Shown here in pieces: positions 28,297 through 37,593 of a DNA stretch of 64,000 nucleotides. Each line of letters begins with the position of its first letter. Position 1 is the first letter of the stretch. A program made the translations under genes and the position numbers. The notes below the pieces were generated by a model. It had not been told where the DNA came from and did not search any database. It saw nothing but the letters and a program-made list of their open reading frames with translations. The DNA lies in NCBI GenBank assembly GCA_947260005.1, contig CAMYOL010000026.1, forward strand, positions 1 through 64,000, in the 5' to 3' direction. This DNA comes from an uncultured Ectothiorhodospiraceae bacterium (GTDB taxonomy: Bacteria; Pseudomonadota; Gammaproteobacteria; UBA6429; Thiohalophilaceae).

Positions 28297-30891
28297 ATGT
28301 CTACGTGTAAAAAATGTGATGATGCAACTGATCAAATAACTGATCCTGTATGCGGTATGAAAGTCTCTTCAGACTCAAAGTTATACTATCAATATGAAGA
28401 TCAAACCTTTCACTTTTGTTCAGATCATTGTTTGCATAAATTTGAAGATAATCCGGAAACTTATTTAAATTCATCAGACTCGGTATCGTTAACTGACCCG
28501 GTCTGTGGTATGAGTGTTACTGAAGATTCAGAATTTAATTACGATCACAAAAACATAACGTATCGATTTTGTTCAGAACACTGCTTAGATAAATTCAAAC
28601 AAAAACCGGAAGCCTGTTTAGAAAAATTAAAATCCCCGGCTGACATATCAGCGATGGATAAAAATGTAATGTATACCTGCCCAATGGATCCTGAGATTGA
28701 GCAATTGGGTCCTGGCACCTGTCCGAAATGTGGTATGGCGTTGGAGCCGATGGGCGTCCCGGTGTTGGCTACTAAAACAGAATATACCTGTCCTATGCAT
28801 CCTGAAGTCGTGCAGGATCATCCGGGGACGTGTCCAAAATGTGGTATGGCATTAGAGCCGATGACGGTCACGGTGGAAGAAAAGAATGAAGAATTAGATG
28901 ATATGAATCGTCGTTTTTGGATCAGTTCCATTTTTGCCATACCAGTCTTTATTTTGGCCATGATAGCCGACATGGTTCCACAATGGTTACCCGAAGCCCT
29001 TTCGATGCGTTCCGTTCAATGGATTGAGTTTGTGTTAGCTACACCGGTGGTACTTTGGGGGGGGGTGGCCCTTCTTTATCCGAGGCTGGCAATCTGTCAA
29101 AACATGGAATTTGAACATGTTTACCTTAATTGGTTTAGGTGTCTCGGTGGCGTGGGTCTACAGTGTGGTGGCATTATTACTACCTCATGTATTCCCTCCT
29201 GTTATGCAACATGACGGCGGAACGGTAGCCGTTTATTTCGAGGCGGCTGCGGTTATCACGGTGTTAGTTTTGCTGGGGCAGGTACTTGAATTACGTGCTC
29301 GATCACGTACCAATGCAGCGATTCAAATGTTGCTTGGACTGGCACCGAATACCGCGCGAATCGTTCGTGACGATGGAAAAGAGGAAGACATTCCGCTTGA
29401 GAATGTGCATCCGAATGATGTGTTACGAGTGCGTCCCGGAGATAAAATTCCGGTCGATGGGATCGTTATCGAAGGCGATAGCCATGTTGACGAATCGATG
29501 GTCACCGGCGAACCGATACCGGTCAGTAAAACAACCCATGACAAATTAATTGGTGCCACCGTTAATGGTACCGGTAGCTTATTGATGCGTGCGGAAAAAG
29601 TCGGTGCGGATACCCTATTGTCACAGATTGTGGGGATGGTCGCCGAAGCACAACGCTCGCGCGCACCAATACAAAAACTTGCGGACGTCGTTGCAGGATA
29701 CTTTGTCCCTGCGGTGGTTGGTATTTCGATTTTAACCTTTATAACCTGGTGGATTATCGGTCCTGAACCTCGTTTAGCCTATGCAATAGTCAATGCCGTG
29801 GCCGTTTTAATTATTGCATGCCCATGTGCGTTGGGATTAGCAACGCCAATCTCAATTATGGTTGGGACTGGCCGCGGCGCAATGGCGGGAGTGTTAATAA
29901 AAAATGCAGAAGCCTTGGAAGTCATGGAAAAGATCGATACCCTGGTTATCGACAAAACCGGGACCTTGACCGAAGGTAAACCGGAATTAATGTCTTTAAC
30001 AGCATTCGATGATTTTGATGAAAATAGTAATTTGCAACTTGCGGCGAGTCTGGAACAGGCCAGTGAGCATCCACTCGCCGAGGCGATTATTCGCGGTGCA
30101 CAAAACAAACAAATTGATTTATTAGCTGTGACTGAGTTTCAGTCGATTACCGGAAAGGGCGTTACCGGCCAGGTCAAGCAAAACATCAGGTTGCACTCGG
30201 AAATCTAAAGTTAATGCAGGATCAAGGAATCAATAATAATGAAGCCGTCATCCAGGCAGATGAATTACGTGCAGATGGTCAGACGGTGATGTACTTATCG
30301 ATTGATCAACAGCTAGCAGGATTGATTGGCGTCGCAGATCCAATTAAAGACTCTACTCCGGAAGCCATTCAAGCCCTGCATGACGAAGGATTGAAAATCG
30401 TTATGCTGACCGGTGATAATCTTAAAACGGCCGAGGCGGTTGCCAGTAAATTAAAACTGGATCGAGTCGAGGCCGAAGTGATGCCCGAGCAAAAAAGTGA
30501 TGTGATTAAACAACTACAGGATCAAGGTAACATCGTTGCGATGGCAGGAGATGGAATTAATGATGCACCTGCTCTGGCGCAGGCTCATGTTGGAATCGCG
30601 ATGGGAACCGGGACCGATGTCGCCATGGAAAGTGCCAGTGTGACCCTGGTTAAGGGAGATTTACGAGGCATTGTGCGTGCAAGAAGATTAAGCCAGGCCA
30701 CCATGCGGAATATTCGTCAAAATTTATTTTTTGCGTTTATCTACAATTCAGCGGGTGTCCCTATCGCTGCTGGTGTCCTGTACCCAGTTATGGGGATGTT
30801 ATTATCACCGATGATTGCCGCGGCAGCGATGAGCTTTAGTTCGGTCTCGGTGATAACGAATGCGCTTAGACTAAGAAACGTGAAGCTTTAA
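28297..30891 (+). pseudogene. frameshifted copper/silver-translocating P-type ATPase (CopA/SilP type)
   Basis: Three consecutive frames together give one full P1B-ATPase. N-terminus: two YHS domains (DPVCGMKV, DPVCGMSV) and two heavy-metal-binding CPM..TCPKCGMALEP modules. Core: membrane helices, TGE actuator ([11 protein letters not shown]), [11 protein letters not shown] metal motif, [11 protein letters not shown] phosphorylation site, [10 protein letters not shown] hinge. Lesion 1 is one extra G in a nine-G run at 29057-29065 (eight would restore WGGWPFF). Lesion 2 is a one-base loss near 30178-30185, before [11 protein letters not shown]. The second restores the original frame. As read, the protein is broken; G-tract slippage or sequencing error could rescue the first lesion. 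No TolC/Cus partners nearby. Confidence 0.85.
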
Positions 30892-30954
30892 ATCAAAGTT
30901 ATTCTGGTACAAAGGTTACATTGATAAATTTATTATAAGAATTTTATTTACTGG

Positions 30955-31560
30955 CTAATTTTTAAAGCCATTAATAACTTGTCTGGTTAGCTGCTTTGCC
31001 TGAGCGATGAGTTCATTATTATCTTTTATTCCCAAATCAACTCCGGCTGTTAGTAACATGGCCATTCCATGTACGGATGACCAGGCGGTGAGGGTGATAG
31101 TATCCAGATTACCTTTAAATACACCGTCATCAAGGCCGCGTTGAATAATACGCCTTAATTCGTCGTAAGCCGCGCAACAGCTGTCAAGGTACGCCTGATC
31201 AGCCCCGTCTGTATCGAGCAAGCCACTGAACATCAATTTAGATCGTTCTGGGGACGCTACGGCTTCCTGAACATAAGCCACCCCGGCTTCGATTAACTGT
31301 TGTTCCGTATTTAATCCGGTTTGCTGTGCACGCAACATGGCCTGATGCAATGAGTCAAATCCTTGTTGTGCAATACCACGCAGTAACTCTGCCTTATCCG
31401 AAAAATGACGATACGGTGCAGTGTGACTCACCTTGGCGACCCTGGCGACTTCACGCAAGCTAAAATCTACGGAGCCTTTTTTCTGTAGTAACTGTGTCGC
31501 TGCATCGAGCAGGGTACGGCGCAGATTGTCTTTGTGATATTTCTTATTTTCAGCGTTCAT
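30955..31560 (-). CDS. TetR/AcrR-family repressor
   Basis: 201 residues. An N-terminal TetR HTH (about 10-60: LLDAATQLLQKKG, SLREVARVAKVSHTAPYRHF) and an all-helical C-terminal ligand domain. Divergent from a fatty-acid-hydroxylase family gene; two good palindromic operators lie between the starts, so autorepression and control of the neighbour are likely. The ligand is probably a lipid or a hydrophobic compound, by context only. Confidence 0.88.
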   Translation of the reverse strand: MNAENKKYHKDNLRRTLLDAATQLLQKKGSVDFSLREVARVAKVSHTAPYRHFSDKAELLRGIAQQGFDSLHQAMLRAQQTGLNTEQQLIEAGVAYVQEAVASPERSKLMFSGLLDTDGADQAYLDSCCAAYDELRRIIQRGLDDGVFKGNLDTITLTAWSSVHGMAMLLTAGVDLGIKDNNELIAQAKQLTRQVINGFKN

Positions 31561-31580
31561 GGTAAAAATATAGCCTCCAA

Positions 31581-31619
31581 TGTTGACATTGTCAACATAT
31601 ATGTTTACACTGTAAACAT
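31581..31619. promoter_or_regulatory. two TetR-type operators overlapping a promoter
   Basis: TGTTGACATTGTCAACA (31581-31597) and TGTTTACACTGTAAACA (31602-31618) are 17-bp palindromes of the same form, centres 21 bases (two helical turns) apart. A plus-strand TTGACA (31583-31588) is followed after 17 bases by TACACT (31606-31611), so the operators cover the likely promoter of the hydroxylase gene. Binding would also repress the divergent tetR. Confidence 0.8.
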
Positions 31620-31654
31620 TAAGTTAGTTAACATCATGCGAAAGGAGAATTGCG

Positions 31655-32548
31655 ATGAAAATTTTAGATATATCAAAAGGATACAATGACGGTGTGCTAC
31701 GACAAATCACGCTGCGAAATATTTATATCGGATTACCCTATTTGGTCTGGCCGTTGTTATTCGCCTTAAATGCGAGTTTATACATCTCATTATTACGCTA
31801 TGGCGTTAATGTTGGTTTAGCACTGACCATCAGTATATTTAGTATCGTATTCACCATGATTGTGACTGAGCGGTGGATACCGTATCGGCGTGATTGGCAA
31901 CCCACGGTTAAAGAATGGTGGGTTAACCTGTTTTATTTCATGATAAATGGTGCAGTGAGCAATTTAGGGGCTATTTTAGCAGCGATGATTATTGTGCCAT
32001 TTGCGACAGGAGACTCAGAGTTATCCTTGCTGGTTGCAGTGCCGTTAGCCGTCGTCGTTTCTGAATTAGTTGCCTATTGGTGGCATCGTTTTGGGCATGA
32101 GAATACGTTTGTCTGGCGTTTTCATGCTATTCATCACTTGCCTAAAAAGATCAATATTGCCAACAATAACACCGTTCACTTTGTCGATTTATTTACCAGT
32201 CGTTTATTAAGTGCAATTCCTGCTTTGTTGTTAGGTTTGTCTGCTGAAGCGATCGCAATAGCGATGTTTTACAGTAGTTTTCAAAGTTTTTTTGCGCATA
32301 TCAATGCGAGAGTTAAGTTAGGCTGGTTGGGGTATATTGTGATGGGACCGGAGCATCACCGCTATCATCATAGTATCAAGATGGATGAAGCCTTAAATTA
32401 CAGCGTGTCGGTTGCCATTTGGGATCAAATTTTTGGAACCTTTTTGTATCGTCCAAATGGGGAACCTGAGCAAATCGGAATTAAAGATGATGAGAACTAT
32501 CCAGATTCAACGCAAATATTGAGAACAATGCTCAAACCCTTTCACTAA
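31655..32548 (+). CDS. sterol desaturase/fatty acid hydroxylase family membrane protein
   Basis: 297 residues with four or more membrane helices. Eight-histidine di-iron signature: HRFGHE (about 148), HAIHH (about 161) and HHRYHH (about 237), typical of the FA_hydroxylase superfamily that hydroxylates or desaturates lipids or carotenoid-like substrates. GAAAGGAGAA ribosome-binding site. Regulated by the divergent TetR. Exact substrate unknown. Confidence 0.85.
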   Translation: MKILDISKGYNDGVLRQITLRNIYIGLPYLVWPLLFALNASLYISLLRYGVNVGLALTISIFSIVFTMIVTERWIPYRRDWQPTVKEWWVNLFYFMINGAVSNLGAILAAMIIVPFATGDSELSLLVAVPLAVVVSELVAYWWHRFGHENTFVWRFHAIHHLPKKINIANNNTVHFVDLFTSRLLSAIPALLLGLSAEAIAIAMFYSSFQSFFAHINARVKLGWLGYIVMGPEHHRYHHSIKMDEALNYSVSVAIWDQIFGTFLYRPNGEPEQIGIKDDENYPDSTQILRTMLKPFH

Positions 32549-32574
32549 TTATCCAGAATTAGCCAGAAGTATCC

Positions 32575-32600
32575 GGGGCCAGCTTTACTGGTCCCTTTTA
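32575..32600 (+). terminator. intrinsic terminator after the hydroxylase gene
   Basis: GGGGCCAG (32575-32582), loop CTTTA, CTGGTCCC (32588-32595), then TTTT. The stem has one G-U pair. It insulates the following nitrogen regulon. Confidence 0.7.
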
Positions 32601-32779
32601 ATTATTCTATATAAGAGCTATCACAAATGTTTCTTCAAAATAATTTTCTATCCTGATGTAACCGAAAATGTTCGTATATAGTGCATATGAGAAAGTATAT
32701 GTTTCGATTCGGTGCAAAATAAATTCTTTAAACATCGATTATTGGTTAATTGCTTGAAACTAAACGTTATTACTCAGGT

Positions 32780-32795
32780 TGGCATTAAATTTGCT
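32780..32795 (+). promoter_or_regulatory. sigma-54 promoter for nasT
   Basis: TGGCATTAAATTTGCT fits the -24/-12 consensus (TGGCAC-N5-TTGCW) with GG and GC exactly 10 bases apart. The start would fall near 32806, about 34 bases before nasT. An upstream half-site GGTGCA near 32711-32717 could be part of a weak NtrC box. Confidence 0.7.
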
Positions 32796-32839
32796 CATAC
32801 CACCAGTAAGATTCATGGCGGATTTTTTAGAAGTTAGAT

Positions 32840-33424
32840 ATGAACGTTTCATTTGATGTTTTGCTGGTCAGTGAAGAGCCGAGTAAAACAGATACATTAC
32901 AGGCTTTACTGAACGATTCTGGATATCGGGTGACATCACATATCACCACAGCAGATGATGTGATCGAAGAAGTGAATCGCTCCCAGCCAGATATCGTTGT
33001 CGTTAAAACAGAGGAAACGAATAACTATTTTATGAACCAGCTCTATAACCTGAACCAGGAAAATCCCAAACCGATCGTGATTTTTACGGACAGGAGTGAA
33101 AGTGGTCTGATTGATGGTGCAATCAAAGCGGGTATCAGTGCTTATGTCGTAGATGGATTGTCTTCCGAGCGGGTCAAACCGGTGTTAGAGGTCGCACGGG
33201 CACGATTCGAGCAAATGCAGTCACTGCAAAAGGAGTTAAAAAAGACAAAATCGCAGCTTGAAGAAAGAAAAACCATTGAGCGCGCGAAAGGCTTGATTAT
33301 GAAAAGTCGAAATTTATCTGAGGATGAGGCTTACAAGGCATTAAGAAAATTGGCCATGAATAAGAATCAACGATTAATAGAGGTCGCTACTGATGTGATA
33401 TCAGTATCAGAGATATTAATTTAA
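32840..33424 (+). CDS. nasT: NasT-type ANTAR antitermination regulator
   Basis: 194 residues. N-terminal pseudo-receiver domain (about 1-120: FDVLLVSEEPSKTDTLQALL, IVVVKTEE), a connecting helix, and a C-terminal ANTAR RNA-binding domain (about 140-190: ERAKGLIMKSRNLSEDEAYKALRK). NasT binds two-hairpin leader RNAs to block termination when nitrate is present. Two such leaders lie downstream, at 33458 and 39228. The usual nitrate-sensing partner NasS is not next to it; the nearest NasS-like fold is the Tat-signal NrtA homologue. Expression probably depends on sigma-54. Confidence 0.85.
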   Translation: MNVSFDVLLVSEEPSKTDTLQALLNDSGYRVTSHITTADDVIEEVNRSQPDIVVVKTEETNNYFMNQLYNLNQENPKPIVIFTDRSESGLIDGAIKAGISAYVVDGLSSERVKPVLEVARARFEQMQSLQKELKKTKSQLEERKTIERAKGLIMKSRNLSEDEAYKALRKLAMNKNQRLIEVATDVISVSEILI

Positions 33425-33457
33425 GTAACAAATAGAATTTTAAAGTCAGTATATAAC

Positions 33458-33547
33458 TGGGACCAAAGCAGGTCTCAAAACACAGACAAAGACGTCAATC
33501 TGGTTGAATTCACTTCGAATTCGACTGAGGTTGACGTCTTTTTTTTT
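33458..33547 (+). ncRNA. ANTAR-responsive leader RNA with terminator, upstream of the NirB-like/cytochrome operon
   Basis: First hairpin: stem TGGGACC (33458-33464) and GGTCTCA (33471-33477) enclosing hexaloop AAAGCA. Second: GAC (33485-33487), hexaloop AAAGAC, GTC (33494-33496). Both loops have A at position 1 and G at position 4, the ANTAR-recognition rule. The second overlaps the 5' arm of a strong terminator: AAAGACGTCAA (33488-33498) with TTGACGTCTTT (33531-33541), inner stem GTTGAATTC/GAATTCGAC, then a T run to 33547. So NasT binding should stabilise the hairpin and prevent the terminator. No separate promoter was found; the RNA probably continues from nasT. Confidence 0.85.
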
Positions 33548-33558
33548 GGAGTAAAAAA

Positions 33559-35550
33559 GTGAACACAGCAGTTCATTTAGTCAATGAAAGTATTAGACAG
33601 ACGTATTTAAACGACCCAGTTGTCATTATTGGAACAGGTCCGGTAGGTATTAAAACGCTGTTTACTTTGTTGGAAAAAGATCCACAGACACAAGTTGTGA
33701 TTTATGGTGATGAACCCTGGGAACCTTATAACCGGGTCAAACTGTCCTCATTATTGGCGGGTGAGACAGGTTGGTCTGATTTAATTGAATCACAAAAGGT
33801 ACCCCAGATTGAAAACCTTGTGCAACATCAGAACTGTCGAGTGGTTGAAATTGATCGGGAAAGAAATACGGTTATTGATTCCTTTGGACGTGAACAACGT
33901 TATCGAAAGTTAATTCTTGCATTAGGTTCCAACCCACATATCCCGAGTGTCGATGGTATCGAACTCGAAAATATTTATACGTTCCGCAATATGACCGATG
34001 CGCAACATCTCATGGCGCGCCAGGTAAAAAGTCGTCGCGTGATAGTGGTTGGTGGGGGTGTATTGGGTTTAGAGGCGGCTAAGGCAATGTCGCGCAATAA
34101 AACCGAAGTGACCGTCATTGATCACGCCCAATATTTAATGCCTGCCCAATTAGACGAGGAAGCTGCTGAGTTACTTCGTGAGCATATCTTAGTACTTGGG
34201 ATAAAGGTTTATCTTGGGGTCGGTATTAAGAAAATACTTGGCGATACAAAAGTAACAGGTGTCGAACTTCGGAATGGAGAAATCAAACAGTGTGACACGC
34301 TCATTTTATCAACGGGTATTAAATCCAATGTTGAACTTGCACGTAAGGCGAAGATACATGTAGGTCGTGGGGTGCGTGTATCTGACACCATGCAAACAAA
34401 TGACCCGGATATCTATGCGGTCGGAGAGTGTGCAGAACATCGCGAAATAGTCTATGGCCTTGTTGCGCCGGGTTTTGAACAAGCTAAAGTCGCCGTCGCG
34501 GATATCCACAAACAGAAAACAGCGTACCGCGGCTCCATCATGGCGACCCAATTAAAAGTGGTTGGCTTACCCGTGTTTAGTATGGGACGAACAGGAGAGG
34601 GTGAAAGCAAAAGTATTTTTAATCAACATGTATTCGCTAAACCGGGTAGTCAAACTTACCGGAAAATTATTATTTTCCGTAACCGACTGGTTGGTGCTAT
34701 TTCAGTCGGTAAATGGGATTCACTTCACCGGATCCAGGAAAGCATCACTAAACAACGCTATATTTTCCCCTGGCAGTTAAAACGCTTTGTCACCACAGGT
34801 GATCTTTGGCCAAAAAGTGAAGGACAAGTTGTCGCCCAATGGCCTGCAAATGCCATTGTCTGTCAATGTATGAATGTGACCCGAGGCCAATGCAGCAAGG
34901 CGATAACGACAGGCTGCGAAACAGTAGAAGCCGTCATGCAAAAAACGTCAGCATCGACGGTTTGTGGTGGTTGCCGTCCTCTTTTAGCTGAGTTAATTGG
35001 TGGGGCAGTACAGGCAGAGAAAATAAAATCATTTAGATCCATATTTCTTTATTCACTACTGGTTGGTCTGGCTGCTTTAATTGCATTCTTATCCCCCGGT
35101 GTTACTTATAACGAATCATCTATACAGGCACTGCAATGGGATGTTGTCTGGCGGGATGGTGTGATTAAACAAGTAACAGGATTCAGCATATTAGGCTTAA
35201 CCCTGCTGGGCTTGCTCGTAGCGCTTAGAAAACGTTGGAAGCGATTTTCTTTGTTCGAATTTTCATTTTGGCGCTATGTGCATATTTTTATCGGCGTGTT
35301 TATCGTACTTACCTTACTGATGCATACAGGATTCAGGCTTGGCAATAATATCAATGCCTGGTTAATGAGCCTGTTTACGGGATTGATATTGGTCGGTGGG
35401 GTTTACGGTGTTTTTATGTCTCTGCAGTACAAATTAGATGGAGTATTAGCAAATAAAATTAAAGGGTATATGAATTGGATACATTTACTGCTGTTTTGGC
35501 CGGTACCGGTTTTGTTGACATTTCATATTATCAAGACTTATTACTTTTAG
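33559..35550 (+). CDS. NirB-like FAD oxidoreductase fused to [2Fe-2S] BFD and di-heme cytochrome b membrane domain
   Basis: 663 residues from a GTG start with GGAG upstream. Residues 1-410 form the NirB/rubredoxin-reductase type FAD-NAD(P)H module (GTGPVG at 25-30, GGGVLG at 165-170, YAVGECAEHR). Then a BFD-type iron-sulfur domain with C435, C437, C469 and C472. Instead of siroheme/4Fe-4S domains, the C-terminus (about 494-663) is five membrane helices with histidine pairs H575/H589 and H642/H656, each 14 apart, as in two-heme b-type or ferric-reductase domains. Inferred: moves electrons from cytosolic NAD(P)H across the membrane to the periplasmic multiheme cytochrome encoded next. Architecture uncommon to my knowledge. 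Confidence 0.8.
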   Translation: MNTAVHLVNESIRQTYLNDPVVIIGTGPVGIKTLFTLLEKDPQTQVVIYGDEPWEPYNRVKLSSLLAGETGWSDLIESQKVPQIENLVQHQNCRVVEIDRERNTVIDSFGREQRYRKLILALGSNPHIPSVDGIELENIYTFRNMTDAQHLMARQVKSRRVIVVGGGVLGLEAAKAMSRNKTEVTVIDHAQYLMPAQLDEEAAELLREHILVLGIKVYLGVGIKKILGDTKVTGVELRNGEIKQCDTLILSTGIKSNVELARKAKIHVGRGVRVSDTMQTNDPDIYAVGECAEHREIVYGLVAPGFEQAKVAVADIHKQKTAYRGSIMATQLKVVGLPVFSMGRTGEGESKSIFNQHVFAKPGSQTYRKIIIFRNRLVGAISVGKWDSLHRIQESITKQRYIFPWQLKRFVTTGDLWPKSEGQVVAQWPANAIVCQCMNVTRGQCSKAITTGCETVEAVMQKTSASTVCGGCRPLLAELIGGAVQAEKIKSFRSIFLYSLLVGLAALIAFLSPGVTYNESSIQALQWDVVWRDGVIKQVTGFSILGLTLLGLLVALRKRWKRFSLFEFSFWRYVHIFIGVFIVLTLLMHTGFRLGNNINAWLMSLFTGLILVGGVYGVFMSLQYKLDGVLANKIKGYMNWIHLLLFWPVPVLLTFHIIKTYYF

Positions 35551-35560
35551 GTTGTGACAA

Positions 35561-36946
35561 ATGAGTAATAAGAATCGAATCTATTGGGTTTACTGGATTG
35601 TATTAACGGTTGGAATGACAGGTTATTTAATTATGCAATTAACAGGTGAAGACAAAACAGTGTATTTACCAGGTAAAACAAGTCATGGTCACTATCAAAT
35701 TGAGATGGCCTGTTCTGCATGTCATACCGATCCCCTCGGCGGAGGTGAAGTGTTGCAGGATGCATGTATGGGTTGTCATGGAGAGGAATTGGAAAGGGCC
35801 GATGATTCTCACCCTAAGTCTAAATTCACCAATCCACGTAATGCCGATCGGGTTGCAAAATTAGATGCAAGGAAATGTATAACCTGTCATACCGAGCATC
35901 GAGAGGAAATCACGTTAGAAATGGGTGTTTCATTACCCAATGATTTCTGTTTTAAATGTCATGAGGATGTTGCTGAGAATCGTCCCAGTCACGTTGGCAT
36001 GGAATTTAATACCTGTGCCTCAGCTGGCTGCCATAATTTTCATGATAATCGAGGATTGTATGAGGATTTTCTCGCAAAACATCTTGATGAACCCGCCTAT
36101 CTTAAAAAAGCGAGTGTGAAACCACTCTCTGCAGGTAAGGCATATGAGTTAATTAATTCATATCCGGTTGCAGCTTATCCTATTAAATCATTAACGATTA
36201 ATGATGCAGATACACCAGCTGATGTACGTAATGATCCCAAGGTTATGCAGGATTGGCTTGCCAGCTCACATAGCAAAGCAGGAGTGAACTGTACCGCTTG
36301 TCATATGCAATCAAGCGCAGAGACTAAAGAGAAAATATGGAAAGAAAAGCCCGGCTATCAGGTGTGTGAAAGTTGCCATGAATCACAGGTCAAAGGGTTT
36401 TTAGCTAGCCGTCACGGTATGCGTCTGGCGCAAGACCTCTCCGCGATGACACCGGGACAGGCGCGACTCGATATGAAGAAAAATGCGCATGATAGAGAAT
36501 TATCATGCACATCCTGTCATGGCTCTCATCAATTCGATAAAAAACATGCGGCGGTGGATGGATGCCTGGCATGTCACGATGATAAACACAGCAATCAATA
36601 TAAACAGTCAAAACACTTTACCTTATGGCACAAAGAGGTTACGGGGCAAGCCGAGGCCAATACCGGTGTTTCCTGTGCAACCTGTCACCTGCCACGAAAA
36701 CAAAGCAGACACGAAAACGGAACTTTTGTTTCGTCAGAACATAATCAAAATGACAATTTACGACCAAATGAAAAGATGCTGAGAAGTGTCTGTATGCAAT
36801 GCCATGGTCTTGAGTTTTCGATTGACTCATTGGCAGATCGTAAATTGATCGAAAAGAATTTTTCTTCAAAACCAGACGTTCATATAAAAAGTCTTGATCT
36901 TGTTCGTCAACGCAAGGATTTGAAGAAGGATATTGAAGGTATGTAA
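35561..36946 (+). CDS. membrane-anchored undecaheme cytochrome c (HAO/nitrite-reductase-like)
   Basis: 461 residues. An N-terminal signal anchor (about 8-27) places it in the periplasm. Ten CxxCH hemes (first Cys 51, 69, 106, 130, 244, 269, 316, 335, 372, 411) plus one CX4CH (C152-C157-H158). Spaced regions such as CHDDKHSNQYKQSKHFTLWH resemble the Y..S.H element of the hydroxylamine-oxidoreductase/octaheme superfamily. No CxxCK catalytic heme of NrfA is seen. Ten bases after the FAD-cytochrome b gene, so co-expressed; likely its electron acceptor. The substrate (nitrite, NO, hydroxylamine or other) cannot be read from sequence. Confidence 0.8.
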   Translation: MSNKNRIYWVYWIVLTVGMTGYLIMQLTGEDKTVYLPGKTSHGHYQIEMACSACHTDPLGGGEVLQDACMGCHGEELERADDSHPKSKFTNPRNADRVAKLDARKCITCHTEHREEITLEMGVSLPNDFCFKCHEDVAENRPSHVGMEFNTCASAGCHNFHDNRGLYEDFLAKHLDEPAYLKKASVKPLSAGKAYELINSYPVAAYPIKSLTINDADTPADVRNDPKVMQDWLASSHSKAGVNCTACHMQSSAETKEKIWKEKPGYQVCESCHESQVKGFLASRHGMRLAQDLSAMTPGQARLDMKKNAHDRELSCTSCHGSHQFDKKHAAVDGCLACHDDKHSNQYKQSKHFTLWHKEVTGQAEANTGVSCATCHLPRKQSRHENGTFVSSEHNQNDNLRPNEKMLRSVCMQCHGLEFSIDSLADRKLIEKNFSSKPDVHIKSLDLVRQRKDLKKDIEGM

Positions 36947-36991
36947 ATTATAATTTTATAACGAGTTTTAAATTAACACAGGAGAGTAACA

Positions 36992-37567
36992 ATGAAACAT
37001 AAAATATTATTATTAATAAGTAGCATGATTGGGAGTGCAGTACTGTTGTCAGCATGTGGAGGAAGTGAAACAAAGAGTGGAGGTGTATCGCCTCAAGTTA
37101 TGGCTGATTCATTATTTAGTGTAATGGAAGCAGACAGGACAGTGTATACAAAATTAATCATCGGCCGTCTGGCGAAAGAAGAAAAGGTCATAAAAGCATC
37201 TGAACATTGGAAAGATGAAAAAGCATTAGTCTTACCTGCGCAGATGTTTCGTTACGGCGCAGAACGAGTCGCTGAAAAAGGTGCGCCTTTTAGCTATTCG
37301 CTTCTATCTTTATGGCCGGTCAATAAGCAAAACAAGCCTAAAACCGAGATTGAGAAAAAAGGTTTGAACTTCATTGCTGAAAATCCGGGTAAGAACTTTT
37401 ATGCCGAAGAAGAATTAGGTGGTACCAGGTATTTTACTGCCGTTTATCCTGATGTTGGCGTCGCATCAGCTTGTGTTTCCTGCCATAACAAGCATAAAGA
37501 CAGCCCACGGACTGATTTTAAAATCGGTGAGGTTATGGGTGGCGTCGTAATTCGTATTCCACTTTAA
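36992..37567 (+). CDS. heme lipoprotein with DUF3365 (Tll0287-like) domain
   Basis: 191 residues. Signal peptide with lipobox LLSAC (lipidated Cys about 22). The mature domain ends with a single heme motif CVSCHNKHKDSPRTDFKIGE, the typical position in DUF3365/Tll0287-like heme sensors or electron carriers; a PAS-like fold is known for this family. Good SD (CAGGAGAG). Third gene of the operon; it may pass electrons or sense redox state. Confidence 0.78.
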   Translation: MKHKILLLISSMIGSAVLLSACGGSETKSGGVSPQVMADSLFSVMEADRTVYTKLIIGRLAKEEKVIKASEHWKDEKALVLPAQMFRYGAERVAEKGAPFSYSLLSLWPVNKQNKPKTEIEKKGLNFIAENPGKNFYAEEELGGTRYFTAVYPDVGVASACVSCHNKHKDSPRTDFKIGEVMGGVVIRIPL

Positions 37568-37593
37568 ACTAAACAAGTATTAGGAGAGTTAAA

